Assembly (NCBI GenBank): GCA_021442155.1
Contig: CM038220.1
Span: 74,697,817-74,761,816, forward strand
From: Cymbidium sinense
Lineage: Eukaryota > Streptophyta > Magnoliopsida > Asparagales > Orchidaceae
Direction of reading: 5' to 3'
DNA length: 64,000 bases
The notes under the pieces were generated by a model. The model worked only from the letters and a program-made list of their open reading frames with translations, had not been told where the DNA came from and ran no database searches. The translations under genes and the position numbers were made by a program. This document shows, piece after piece, positions 1 through 11,093 of this stretch; position 1 is the stretch's first letter, and every line of letters begins with the position of its first letter.

Positions 1-59
1 ATTTTAAATTATATATTTTAAATATTTTAAATAATTATATTAAAAAAATTAATAAAACT

Positions 60-429
60 TCTCTCTCTCTCATGCTTCCTAAAATCAAAAAAAAAAAAAT
101 TTCATGACGGACGATTAGTACGCTGGATACACGCCGATGACATTATATTTTCTTAAAAAAAAAATATTTACGCCTAAACTAATTAAGATTAACAGCTTAT
201 TTTAAATTAGTTAAATAAATTATTAGTTAAATATTTAATTAGTTATTTATTTATTTAAAATATATAATTAGTTAAATTAATAAAAAATTTAAATTATATA
301 AATATTTAGTTATTTATATATTTATAAAATATTTAGTTATTTATATATTTAAATTATATAAATATTTTAAGTTATTTAAATAATTTAAAATATTTAAAAT
401 ATATAATTTAAAATAATTTTCTAAAAATA

Positions 430-470
<41 letters not shown>

Positions 471-855
471 TCTATAATAATAATAACAAAAAATATAAAA
501 ATATAAAAATATTAAAAATAAATAAATAAATAATTTTAATAAATAAATAAAGAAAGGAATAAATATATATAATAAATAAATATTTTATAAATATATTAAA
601 TAACCAAATATTTATATAATTTAAATTTTATTTATTTATTTATTTAACTAATTATATATTTTAAATAAATAAATATTTTTAAATAAATATATAACTAATT
701 AAATAAATATATATATAACTAATTATTTATTTAAATATTTAAATATTTTAAAATTATTTATATAACTTAAAATATATTATATAATTTAAATATATAAATA
801 ATTAAATAAATTTATATAAATATATATTTTTTGTTTCGCGGATTTTAGGAAGGAG

Positions 856-870
<15 letters not shown>
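60..870. repeat. AT-rich imperfect palindrome with CT/GA outer ends
   Basis: Two arms are reverse complements around an axis near 457-465. The arm segment 247-275 pairs with 644-672, 283-307 pairs with about 606-629, and the outer CT-tract plus TTCCTAAAATC at 63-88 pairs with GATTTTAGGAA plus the GA tract at 841-868. The axis falls inside a (TA)n run. The left arm carries an extra non-paired block at about 100-175. Seen directly in the sequence. It could be a MITE-like foldback element or a recombination-derived inverted repeat; no transposase or clear target duplication is visible. The left arm may continue beyond the window start. Confidence 0.6.
437..468. repeat. (TA)n microsatellite at the palindrome axis
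   Basis: A run of about sixteen uninterrupted TA dinucleotides. It sits at the symmetry centre of the surrounding inverted repeat, where it would form the loop or tip of a hairpin. Confidence 0.9.

Positions 871-929
<59 letters not shown>
858..929. repeat. (GA)n microsatellite
   Basis: About 36 GA units, nearly perfect. It forms the right outer end of the AT palindrome and lies roughly 200 bases upstream of the putative gene start, where GA/CT tracts are common in plant promoters. Confidence 0.9.
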
Positions 930-934
<5 letters not shown>

Positions 935-1116
935 CGTTAACTGTGCCGTGATTTTTTTTTTTTATTATTATGATAAGTCAGACTGGCGCTGATCTATCCT
1001 AATATTTCACGTCAGCTGACTATTTTAAATTTTTTTTTAATTAATAATTACGATTTTAATAAGGGTTATTTTAAAATTTTGCCGACAAATTTAAACCGAG
1101 TTGGTCAAAGTGGTAC

Positions 1117-1130
1117 GGGTATTTAAAATA
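1117..1130 (+). promoter_or_regulatory. Candidate TATA box of the putative left-edge gene
   Basis: The sequence TATTTAAAATAA follows a GGTACGGG stretch and precedes a less AT-rich segment with better sequence complexity. A pyrimidine-rich tract at about 1260-1313, resembling a plant Y patch, lies downstream. Position and composition suit a core promoter. AT-rich DNA makes chance matches common, so this is a weak call. Confidence 0.3.
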
Positions 1131-1149
1131 ATTGGTGGGCGATGCGGGT

Positions 1150-2386
1150 CGCATGATAAAATATTCCCTATTCCCACTGAAGTCAGGGGACACATATCTG
1201 TGTCTTCTGGGAGGCAAAGTCAACAGCGGCCTGCAAGTCTTATGCGACCTGTTTGTGCGCCTCCTTCCCCTTTTTTTTTTTTTTTCCCCTTCTCTTTCTC
1301 TCTACTTTTTCTCGCCTTATTTTTTTAAATGAATTACCATTGCCTTCTTTTGCATAACACTTCTGCCTGATTTTTAGTCGTGCAATTCTACTTCGTTTCC
1401 ATTTTGCTTCGATTCAGGAGAGTGGATGGTGACTTCAATTTCTTGTAGTGAAAGAAATAGTAAGCGAGTAGAAAGATTCGGGAGGAGGCTTATTTAACCG
1501 TTTTATTTTCGAGGGAAGAATACTACTTTGGATCGATTTATAGGTAAGTTGAATGGGGAGTTGGAAACTTCTTGCGGGCTTCTTTGTGTTTTCGTAATTT
1601 TTTTTTTCTCGTATTGATATTAGATTCTGCAGCTTTAGGGGAGCAGAGGGTGGATTTCCTGCAACAAGTCGAGGTTTCGGGTCCTGTTTTTTTTTCCCCT
1701 CAAAATCGCGTCTTGGGGTTGAAAGATGAGGTGGATGACAAGGATCTAGCAAAGGGTTGCTGGAACTGTGGATTGATATGGCTAGATTTTGCTGTTTTAG
1801 AGTCTGCGGCTCTCAGGTGAGAGACAGAATTTTTTCTTCTTCTTCGTTTACTTACGGAAGTGCTTTAACCATGTCTATGATTTAGTTTTGCTGTTTATTT
1901 TTTTAATCTCTTCTGCGTTGATGTTGAATTGTGATTCTATTGTAACCTAATAAGTTCGCAGGGATTGCAATAAGTGGTTTTTTTTTTTTTCTGTCCTTGA
2001 CGATATGGTCTGCGATCTTATATCTACTTCTCTGCTTTGCCTTTGAGTTTTGGCTAACAGAATTATTAAGGAAACTGGTTACAGTTGGAGGCTTGACCTG
2101 ATTTTATTAGTTGAATTAATGAAAATACTGTTGTTTTGTATCAAGCTTTTATAGGGAATTCCTTTTGTAAAGTTTCTTCTTTCGAGGCATATGCATTGAC
2201 TTTAAGAAGTTTCTCCCAATAAATGTAGAATCAGGGTTTCTACTTCGAAGAATATGTCTGTGAAATTTGTACTGGTGAAAGGCATTGTTGATCTTCAGGT
2301 GGTGGAATCAAATGGATTCTCATATTACAGAATCCATGCCTATTGATTATTTAAGTTATCTTGAAGTTTCTGAGGGGATGGAATGA
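1150..2386 (+). other. Putative 5' end of a host gene (non-coding exons and introns)
   Basis: This segment is less AT-rich and more complex than its surroundings. It carries a coherent series of splice signals. A donor AG/GTAAGT at 1543/1544 is followed by an acceptor after a T-rich tract ending TTCTGCAG at 1632. A second donor, CAG/GTGAGA, lies at 1816/1817, and a further acceptor, ATCTTCAG, at 2298. This would give exon 1 ending 1543, exon 2 1633-1816 and exon 3 from 2299. An ATG opens at 2312 in exon 3. The layout resembles a plant gene with 5' UTR introns. No known protein is recognised, and any downstream exons would have to lie beyond the 60 kb of transposons or be absent. Frames in exons 1 and 2 look incidental. 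Confidence 0.35.
2312..2386 (+). CDS. Possible first coding exon or upstream short frame (24 aa)
   Basis: A short frame starts with ATG 13 bases after a plausible splice acceptor (AG at 2297-2298) and ends in TGA at 2384-2386. It begins MDSHITESMPIDYL and is acidic. It may be the start of a coding exon whose donor lies before the stop (a weak GAA/GTTTCT is present), or simply a short upstream frame in a 5' UTR. No family is recognised. Confidence 0.2.
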   Translation: MDSHITESMPIDYLSYLEVSEGME

Positions 2387-5300
2387 GCTTTTATTTATTG
2401 ACCTAGAATGTTTATTCTCTTTCTTGAAATATACAGTTTGATAACTTCTAAAAGTATAGATTAGAAAAGGTATTTCTCCTCTTTAAGCTGTTAGTCTTTT
2501 AATTTTTTTTAACATGTCCACCTTAGCTGTATTCCACCGAAGGTTTCAAAAGAATTCCTTTAAAATTAACTATCTTTGATCTCTCTGCCCTTTTAAGGTC
2601 ATAACTTGCTGAATTTAAAGAATTTGTTGCTTGCTACACTGCGTGTGCGTAGTGATTATGTGTTTTCTAACTGTTACTTGCTAAACTGAGCCACCTCCGT
2701 TGGATGCTGTTGGATGGGAAAGGTTGATATGCGTGAAAATTTAAAGAATTTGTTGTCAAATGAGAAAACTGTAGCTATGATATTACTTGAAAAAAGCATG
2801 CATTAATCACAAAGATTAAAATTTATTTTTTAAGACATCAAAAATAAGGGGAAAATTAAGATGACCTTAAAAATTTGTATTTGTTTAGCGTAGCATGCTC
2901 TAATAGTTAGCTAGCTTAATAAGGTTTTCTTGATTTACAATGCAGGTAAATGTTAGATCTATATGATTTTATTATCGAAGATACTATGGGCGACCTTTTA
3001 CTTCCATAAGAAGTTCTTCTTGCAGCCTATATATTAATACTCATAGCCATGATCTCATATCTCTTAAACTAGGAGAGACATTTCTAGTCATTTTTGTTGG
3101 AGGGTTGTCAGGTCAATGCTACTCCTTCCTTAGACACTTGTAGCACCTCTCATGTGACAATCATGACTTGTAGCCTCATGATAGGTGTGATCTCACAAAA
3201 GATGGACTCTAATAGTTAGGGCTTCCTTTTGATGTCAAGGTTTTGAAAATTGACTTGAGCTGGACTACATTAAGGCTTAAGGTCTAAAGTTAAGGTACAA
3301 TTGAGAACTTAATTAGGATGATATAATACTTATTTAAAAGATAGAACATATGCAATATTAATGCGATTAATTTCAAAATTAAAATTAAGATTAATGTAAA
3401 AATATATTACATTTTAATTCAAATCCATGTTTTAATTTTTAATCCAACAAGAACTAATTTGCTAGAATAAAAGGTTAATAACATCAAATATTCAATACAT
3501 AAGATGACTAATCTATTTAGTATGTTCTTTTTATTAATGTTTGGACTTTAATTTAAGTTAATCATTTGTTGCACTAAGAATTGGATATTTTTAAAAATTA
3601 TGATTGGTTCAATGATTTCTTTGTTTGAGTGATTTCTCCTCCTACTTTATTAGGCTGATTTTTTCTTGTCTAGAACCACTTGAGGGTCTTGTTCATAGTT
3701 TGGCTTATTGATATAGTGTGGTGTAGTTTCAAAACCTTACTTGATGCGACACATTGTTGACCACATATCACAATGTGTGGATATGAGTGTTAGCTTGACG
3801 AGGAATGTTCTTCCTTAAGTCCATATATCTTCTACTTTTGGAAGTTAACAACGCTCATCAATTTTGAACCATCCAAACATCGTATTTTTCTTATCACTTG
3901 TTCAATATATGAATGACTCATTTGCATTAATATTGTTAGGTTGATTATATGAACTTTACGGTGGATCTAGCATTTATACCATTCTCAAACTCAAGTTGTA
4001 GTATGTAATTTCAAAGGATATGATGTTTTTTTATCCAATCCTTTTGTAGCCAATCTTCATACATACGACCAATTCATTATAAGATAACATCCTTATCAAT
4101 TGGGCAAGAAGGGATCAACCACAACATAAGAAAATAATAATGGCTTTGTAACTATATTGAATGGGATTAGGCAACAGGGGTGAATCTAAGAACTTTTTTG
4201 AGTGGGATACTGTGATAAAATCTAGCTTTATTTATCTTAACTCCATTGACTTTCCTAATTGCAATTAGGCGACACATCGATTGGGAGTTAACATTGTCTC
4301 CGATGGTTTGTTTGGATTGTGACATATATTTGCAATTACTTTTTAACATTACGATTTTTTGTTCTTTTTTTATTTTTTGCAATCATTTTGATCCTAAGTC
4401 ATAACATAAAGAGGGGTTGAATTGTGGATTGATTCATCCAATCATACAACTTCCTGTGCCTTTGGGGTCATGTGCCCCCGCCCTTGATGACCTTGCTCTA
4501 GATCTGTCATGGGATTAGGTCAAGCTTAGATACTAAAATAAATAATCATTAATTTGTGTGCTCAATGTTTGATTATATATTAACTTTAAAATCAAAATCT
4601 TTTATGATTTTGGAACTTCTATATATGTAAATACTAATTGCTAGCATATTTCCTTTTAAGTCTTTCACCATATAATGTAAACATCTTATGGTTTAGGGTT
4701 TTTAATATAGATCTTGCATAACATGCATAAAATTATGTCATACTTGCACAAAACTTCATAGTTTGCAAATTTTAATTTTAATAATTATTCAATGTTCGTG
4801 ATGAAAATCGAAGGTCAAAAATTTTAATGCATATGATAATTCAATAGTTTTCTATTAAAACTAACATAGATAAATTTGTAACAATGCAATTAATTAAAAA
4901 TCTCACACTTGAAGGAATTGAGATTGTGTTAAACGTGAATAAACTTTCAAACAAATAACATGTTTTGAAGACAAATAAAAAAGGGGAAGTTACCAAATCA
5001 TGGTTTACACATGTATAAAGAGAGTACTTTTCAAAATCTTCAAGCCTCCCACTTGTTCAAGTTGTTGACTTAAACTAGAAGAAATCGACATCTAACTAGA
5101 ACTTCATTTAGAACCCAAAATTAAGTGTTATGTACATGACAAAACTCCATATTCATTCAAATATGCCATCAAATTCCTCTTATAATAATACCTAAAGAAT
5201 AACTAGCTACTAGAAATGGGGTGTATTGTAACAAAAAAGGCCATTACCTTTTTCTAGTAGGTCCTCAAAGTGGAGCTAAAATTGTGAAATAGGTAACGAG

Positions 5301-5446
5301 TCATGTCGTAAGTCTATTACAAAATTCACATTGCCATGGAAATCACTTCTTGTGATGCATGGGAGTAGAAAATTAGAATCAGAGGCAATACCTTAATCTT
5401 TCTATCACTATAAATATCAAATCCATCTCCAACAAAGAAGATAATT
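2387..5446. other. Unrecognised AT-rich intergenic or intronic sequence
   Basis: About 3 kb with no convincing reading frame, RNA gene or repeat family that I can recognise. It could be intron of the putative left-edge gene or old transposon debris. Confidence 0.5.
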
Positions 5447-6106
5447 AACAATAACAATAATAACAATAATAACAAGCCTTTATTCCACTAGTGGTGGATA
5501 CATGAATCCTTCATCTCCAGTATCATTATGTGTCAAATCATTTAATTCAAGTATACTAAGGTCATTTTTATACATCTTAACCAAGTCTTTGGTCTAATTC
5601 TATCTTTCTTAACATAAGGCAATCTAATGTATCTACTCTCCTAACTGGTCATGAACGGCGATTTATGTGGCCAAACCATCTAAGGCGACTCTCTAATCTT
5701 ATTTGCGGAGCTACTTCAACTTTTTTTCCCGAACATACTCATTTCACATTTTATCTCTAAGAGTAAAGCCACTCATCCAGCATCCTCATCTCTAAACACT
5801 TAACTTAGTCTTATGCTTCTCTTTTATTGGCCAACATTCTGCACCATAAGTCATTGTAAGTCTTACCACCATCTTATAAAATTTTCCCTTAAGTTTAAGT
5901 GGAACTTTTCTATCACACAACATACTAAATCCATTCCTCCACTTCAACCATCCAACTTGAATTCTACTAATAACATCTCCATCTATTTCACCATCATTTT
6001 GAATAATAGAGGCTAAATATCTGAATCACTCACTCTTATTAATGACTTGTTCACCTAATGTCACAACACTACCACTAGAACTTCTACAACTAAAATTACA
6101 CTCTAT

Positions 6107-6388
6107 TTATTCAGTTTTAGATCTACTTAAACGAAAACCTTTAGACTTTAATGTTGACCTCCATAATTCAAGTTTCTTTGGACTCCTCTCTAGTCTTATC
6201 AAGAAGAATGTCATCAACAAAAAAGCATACACCAAGATACATCTTCGTAAATGCCAGTAAGAACATCCATAATTAAAGAAAAAAAAATAAGGGCTTAAAG
6301 TTGGTCCTTGATGTAATCCAACTGAAATAGGAAAATATTTTGTCAATCCTCCTTGAGTTTGGACACAAGTAATAGCTCTAATATACAT
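6107..6388 (-). pseudogene. LINE reverse transcriptase, palm to thumb fragment
   Basis: Translation shows TQGGLTKYFPISVGLHQGPTL, then the region of the catalytic box, then [20 protein letters not shown], which are hallmarks of the plant RTE reverse transcriptase C-terminal half. In the other copy the catalytic box reads FVDDILLDK. Here an extra T in a poly-T run shifts the frame, so the box is read as FLLMTFFL. The protein would copy element RNA at a nicked target if intact. It is clearly inactive here. Confidence 0.85.
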
Positions 6389-6421
6389 ATTCTTAATGAC
6401 TTGAATATAACCAATATTAAC

Positions 6422-6739
6422 TCATTTCTGTTCTAGAACTCTCCAAAGAACATCTCTTGAAATTTTATCATAAGCTTTCTCTAAATCAATAAATATCATA
6501 TGTAGATCCTCCTTACTTTCTCTATACTTCTCCATTAAAACTCTTAACAAATGTATAACATCCATAATAGATCTACCTAGCATGAAACCAAACTGATTGT
6601 GAAAAATTTTTGTATTGCATCGTAACCTATGCTCAATTATTCTCTCCCATAATTTTAATGTATGACATTTTAACTTAATTCCTCCATAATTTGCACACTC
6701 TTGTGCATCACCTTTATTCTTAAATATAGGAACCAACAA
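6422..6739 (-). pseudogene. LINE reverse transcriptase, fingers and palm fragment
   Basis: A 105-residue open piece containing [52 protein letters not shown] and [17 protein letters not shown], in the order expected of an RTE-clade reverse transcriptase. The last motif is RT box A, with its aspartate present. Separated by a frameshift from the downstream fragment at 6107-6388. Part of LINE copy 1. Confidence 0.88.
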
Positions 6740-6859
6740 ACTCTTTCTTCACTCATCTGACATCTTTTTAGTCTTTAAAATAACAATAAAAAGATTTGTA
6801 AGTCAAGAAATTCCTTGATCTCTTAAACATTTCTACACTTCTATTAGAATATCATCAAG

Positions 6860-7090
6860 TCATATTATTTTTCCAGATTTCATTTTCTTAAAACCTTCTC
6901 TAACTTCAGATTTATCAATACGACGATAAAAACAAAATTCTCTATTTTTGTCTAGGGTATTAAAGTTGCTAAAATCAATCGTACTTTCAGATCTTTCATT
7001 GAAAAGTTTATCAAAATATCTCATCAACTTATTTTTAATATCTTTTTTTAAGAAAAACACTTTATTATTTTCATCCTTAATACACCTCAC
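6860..7090 (-). pseudogene. LINE ORF linker region upstream of RT
   Basis: The translation (IKDENNKVFFLKKDIKNKLM, RYFDKLFNE, FYRRIDKSEVREGFKKMKSG) matches the segment between endonuclease and reverse transcriptase in RTE-type LINEs. The same segment is found in copy 2 near 9550-9740 and in copy 3 at 17783-17995. Broken from the rest by stops. Confidence 0.75.
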
Positions 7091-7165
7091 TGAATTCTTT
7101 TACTTCTCCTATCTCTTTGGTGCTTAACTTATACATACATCTTTCACCTTCTTTGGTATCTAAGA

Positions 7166-8204
7166 AGATAATCAAGAATAAAAAAAATATATAATAATAG
7201 AGTAACACGGGATAACTTATCCTTTCTATGACCAAACCTTAAGTGCCTTCTCGAATAGAGAAGATATGGAATCGGAGAACTAGGTGCTAAGAGAGAGCCT
7301 GGATTTTTTTAGAATTAATTAAAAGAAATGCCAAAACTAAACACTATAATTAAATGAAAGGGAAAATCACTAAAACTAAATTCTCTTTATATGATGCTTC
7401 CATTGAAAGAAAAACTTAAAATTATGATACATAAGTTACCTTTTAGATTGTTTGTTTTAACTTACACAACTTGTGTATTTAATGATGGTAGACTTTTGAG
7501 ATTTGCCTCACTATGTAGATTCTAACTACATAGCAACCAATCATTAAGGAAAGAAAAAAAGAAATCATATACTTCTAAAAATCCATACTATTTTATAAAG
7601 ATTTTTTAGACATGGAAAGTTTGTATTACAATATGTTGAAAGTTATAGTACATTACCAATATTATGAAGTGAGAGATATGTTTTGATGCAATTGAGATAT
7701 TATAGCTAATTTTAGAGGATCTATCACAAATATAAAAGATCATGTCCTATCTGCATTATTGAAAGATTATTAAAGATTTATTGTAGTTGTGAAGTAGATT
7801 AGAAATCCATTAAAAGATAAGGAAAAGGGGAAATTAATGACACTTTCCACATAGTTGTGAACTCAACTTTTAGTCTCCTATTCTCCTTTGTATATGGAAA
7901 GCATTGTAGTAGGTCTGATAAAAACAAAATTATGGATGTGTAAATCATATGATGTTTGTTATAGTATTTGAATCCATATTGTGCTCCCATTGTTTATGAA
8001 AGCATGCACAAGACCTTCCTTTGCGAAGAGTCTACTTTGTTTTGTTATTCACCAATGATTTTAATAGAAAAATATGATTTTCTTCATAAAATCAACCTTT
8101 GTTGGATCCTCTTATCAATTAGCAAGAAGTTTTGAATGTTAAACAAGCATTTGTTCCATAGAAGTTAGTTGAACACTTTCTCCAAGTCAAGTAATTTAAG
8201 ATTG
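7166..8204. other. Unrecognised AT-rich spacer between LINE copies
   Basis: No supported gene or repeat. Some old transposon debris is likely, but no motif identifies it. Confidence 0.45.
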
Positions 8205-8444
8205 ATTTAGCTTCGTCCCAAGTCCCATGCAAAAGTGGAGGGTTACGTTAGTAGTCGGCAAAGATAAAATTTGTCGAAATAATCATGACATGAATCCTTT
8301 AAATCATTGTGTTAATGTTTGTAAGGCCCACGGAAGACGCCATGTATTTGAATAAAAAAATGTGCTAGCAGCATACGCCTGATGTTAAATAAGCAAGGGT
8401 TCCCACATTTTGACGGATGCAAAAGAAGTTAGTCCATGAAACTA

Positions 8445-9120
8445 AAATTAGTTAGATCTTGGAATATAGTACTCTTACGTAAATTAATGGAATTAATAGA
8501 TATTATGGTTCATAGAAAGATAAATATTTTATGTGTTCAAGAAACTAAATGGGTTGGTGAAGGCCAAGGAGATTGATAGTTTAGGTTTTAAACTTTAGAT
8601 TCGGTAAAAGTAAACTAAACTACAGAAAAGGATTATAGATAAAAGTTTGAAGGATAATGTTATAAGTATTAATAGATGTGAGATAAATTATACTTTAAAG
8701 ATTATTGTGATACTAAGATTATCAATGTTATAAGTGTCTATGCTCCTCAAGTAGTTTGGAGGTAGTAAAAGAAAAATTTTGGAATGAATTAGAGGATTAA
8801 TACAAAGTGACACCCTCAAGAAAAGTATTTATTGGAGGAGATTTAAATGACATGTTGGTAGAGTAAGAAGATTTTAAAAGTATTCATTATGGATTTGGTT
8901 CTAATGAAGGTAAGACTATATTAGATTTTGCTTTTAATGATTTCAGAATACTAATACTTTTTTAAGAAGAGATGAACATATTATTACTTATAAAATGGAT
9001 CTAAGAAAACACAGATTGATTATTTTCCGATAAGAAAAATAGATCGCTTTAAATCAGAAAAGATCAGAAGTCATACCAAGTGAAATTTTAAGCACCCAAC
9101 ATCGATTATTAGTTTAAATT
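8445..9120 (+). pseudogene. LINE endonuclease domain (decayed)
   Basis: In shifting frames the translation shows WNIVLLRKLMELIDIM, then ILCVQETKWVGE (the QETKW motif carrying a catalytic glutamate), FIGGDLNDML (the GGDLN block), DYFLIRKIDRFKSE and VIPSEILSTQHRLLVL with the late histidine. This is the APE-like endonuclease that nicks the target DNA to prime reverse transcription. Catalytic residues are still readable, but frameshifts make it non-functional. Confidence 0.8.
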
Positions 9121-9779
9121 TTAAGATGAAAGATTGTAAGAGAAAAATAAACTAAATTATTGTCCTGTTAGATGAGGACATTTAAAGAACACAAATAAAA
9201 ATATTTTAAGAGCAAGCAAGATATTAGAATTTGGGGTGTTCATAAAGAAGTAACGTTATGTAAAAAAAATATCGTGAAATTAAAGATTTAAAGATGTGCT
9301 TGGAGAATCGAAAACTTTTTTAATAATAATGGTGGTGGAGTCGAGGTGCAAGAAAAATAAGAAATAAGAAGATTATATAAAATTGGAAAAGAAAATTGAG
9401 GAAAGATATAAGTACTGTAGAGATTAAAGAAAGAATATATGACGAAAAAAATTTAGCTTTATGATTTATACATAGATTAGATACCAAAGAAGGTGAAAGA
9501 TGTATGTATAAGTTAGCCAAGCAAAGAGATAAGAAAGACATAGTGTTGAGTGACATGGATGAAAATAATAAAGTCTTTTAAAAGATATTGAAAATAGTGG
9601 ATGAGATATTTTGATAAACTTTTCAAGGGATTGAAAGACGATTGATTTTAAGAACCTTACCCTAAATAAAAATAGAGAATTTCATTTCATCAGATTAGTA
9701 ATCAAGTTATAAAGTTTAAAGAAAATGAAATGGAAAAGAGAGACCGGATAATATTCCAATAGATGTGTGAAATGTTTAG

Positions 9780-10560
9780 GAGATCAAGGAATTTACTTAC
9801 AAATCTTTTAATGTTATTTTAAAGACTAAAAGATGCCGATGAGTGGAGAAAGAGTCTATTGGTTCCTATATTTAAGAATAAGGTGATGCACAAGAGTGTA
9901 AATTATGAGGAATTAAGTTAATGTGCCATACATTAAAATTATGGGAGAGAGTAATCGAGCATAAATTACGATGTGATAAGTTTCTCACAATCGCTTTGGT
10001 TTCATGCCGTAGATCTACTATGGATGCTATACATTTGTTAAGAGGTTTAATAGAAGCATAGAGAAAGTAAGAAGGATCTACATATGATATTTATTGATTT
10101 AGAGAAAGCTTATGATAAAGTCTCAAGAGATGTTCTTTGGAGAGTTCTGAAAGAAAGGAGTTAATATTGGTTATATTCAAGTCATTAAGGATATGTATAC
10201 TAGAGTTACTTGTGTCCAAACACAAGGAGGATTGACAAAATATTTTCCTATTTCAAATTGGATTACATCAAGGATCAACATTAAGCCCTTATCTTTTTAC
10301 TTTAGTTATGGATGTTCTTAAGAGGCATTTACAAGAAGATGTACCTTGGTGTATGCTTTTGTCGATGACATTCTTCTTGATAAGACTAGAGGAGTCCAAC
10401 GAAACTTGAATTATGGAGGTCAACTTTAGAGTCTAAAGGTTTTCGTTTAAGTAGATCTAAAACTGAATATATGGAGTGTAATTTTAGTTTTAGAAGTTTT
10501 AGGATATATAATTTGTGAGTCATTAATAAGAGTGAGCGATCTGATATTTAGGCTCTATTG
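9780..10560 (+). pseudogene. LINE reverse transcriptase (decayed), FVDD box retained
   Basis: The same motif order as copy 1 is seen: LVPIFKNK, the [18 protein letters not shown] region, [16 protein letters not shown] (box A), the SSRINIKPLSF region in place of the QG block, and [13 protein letters not shown] with the catalytic box intact at 10355-10369. Frameshifts and stops separate the motifs. It would be the polymerase of target-primed reverse transcription. Confidence 0.82.
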
Positions 10561-11093
10561 TTCAAAATGATGGTGAAATAGATGGAGATGTTATTAGTAT
10601 AATTCAAGTTGGATGGTTGAAGTGGAGGAATGCATCCGCCTATTATGTGATAAAAGTTCCACTTAAACTTGGGAAAATTTTATAAGATGGTGGTAAGACC
10701 AAATGACTTATGAATGGGGCCAATAAAAAAGAGAAGCATAAGACTAAGTTAAGTGTTACAGATGAGATGCTTAGGTGGATGAGTGGCTTTACGAGAGATA
10801 GAATGCAAAATGAGTATGTTCGGAAAAAGTTGGAGTAGCTCAAAGGGTAGATAAGATTAGGGAGAGTCCTTAGATGGTTTGGCCACATAAAGCGTCGTCG
10901 TCCGAATTAGGAGAGTAGATGCATTAGATTTTTATGTTAAGAAAGGTAGAGGTAGACCTAAAAGACTTGGTTAAGATGTAAAAAAATGATCTTAATATAC
11001 TTGAATTATGAGAATTTGACACATAATACACGGAGACGAAGGATTCATAAAAATGACCCACCTAGTGGGATTAAGGTTGTTGTTGTTGTTGTT

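Larger units (their letters stand above)
5447..7165 (-). mobile_element. RTE-type LINE, 5'-truncated copy 1
   Basis: A non-LTR retrotransposon copy read on the minus strand. Its 3' tail is the AAC/AAT triplet run at 5447-5475 (TTG/TTA in element sense), typical of RTE-clade elements with short triplet tails. The same 3' sequence occurs before the GTT tail of copy 2. The reverse-transcriptase region is readable in three pieces, with frameshifts between them. The similarity to copy 2 ends near 7165, so the endonuclease half is missing, the usual 5' truncation of LINEs. No target duplication was found. Confidence 0.85.
8205..11093 (+). mobile_element. RTE-type LINE, near full-length copy 2
   Basis: The most complete LINE in the window, about 2.9 kb, ending in a (GTT)n tail at 11077-11093. 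It has a short 5' region, an apurinic-type endonuclease domain and a reverse transcriptase in order, which is the one-ORF layout of the RTE clade. Stops and frameshifts break the frame throughout. The 3' end (motif CCACCTAGTGGGATTAAGG before the tail) matches copy 1. The exact 5' end is set by where element-like sequence begins and is uncertain by tens of bases. Confidence 0.82.

Noticed and set aside
1435..1752. 105-residue minus-strand frame in the putative gene 5' end
   Set aside because: It crosses the plus-strand splice signals and poly-T tracts, resembles no known protein, and has a composition expected from a CT/GA-rich antisense.
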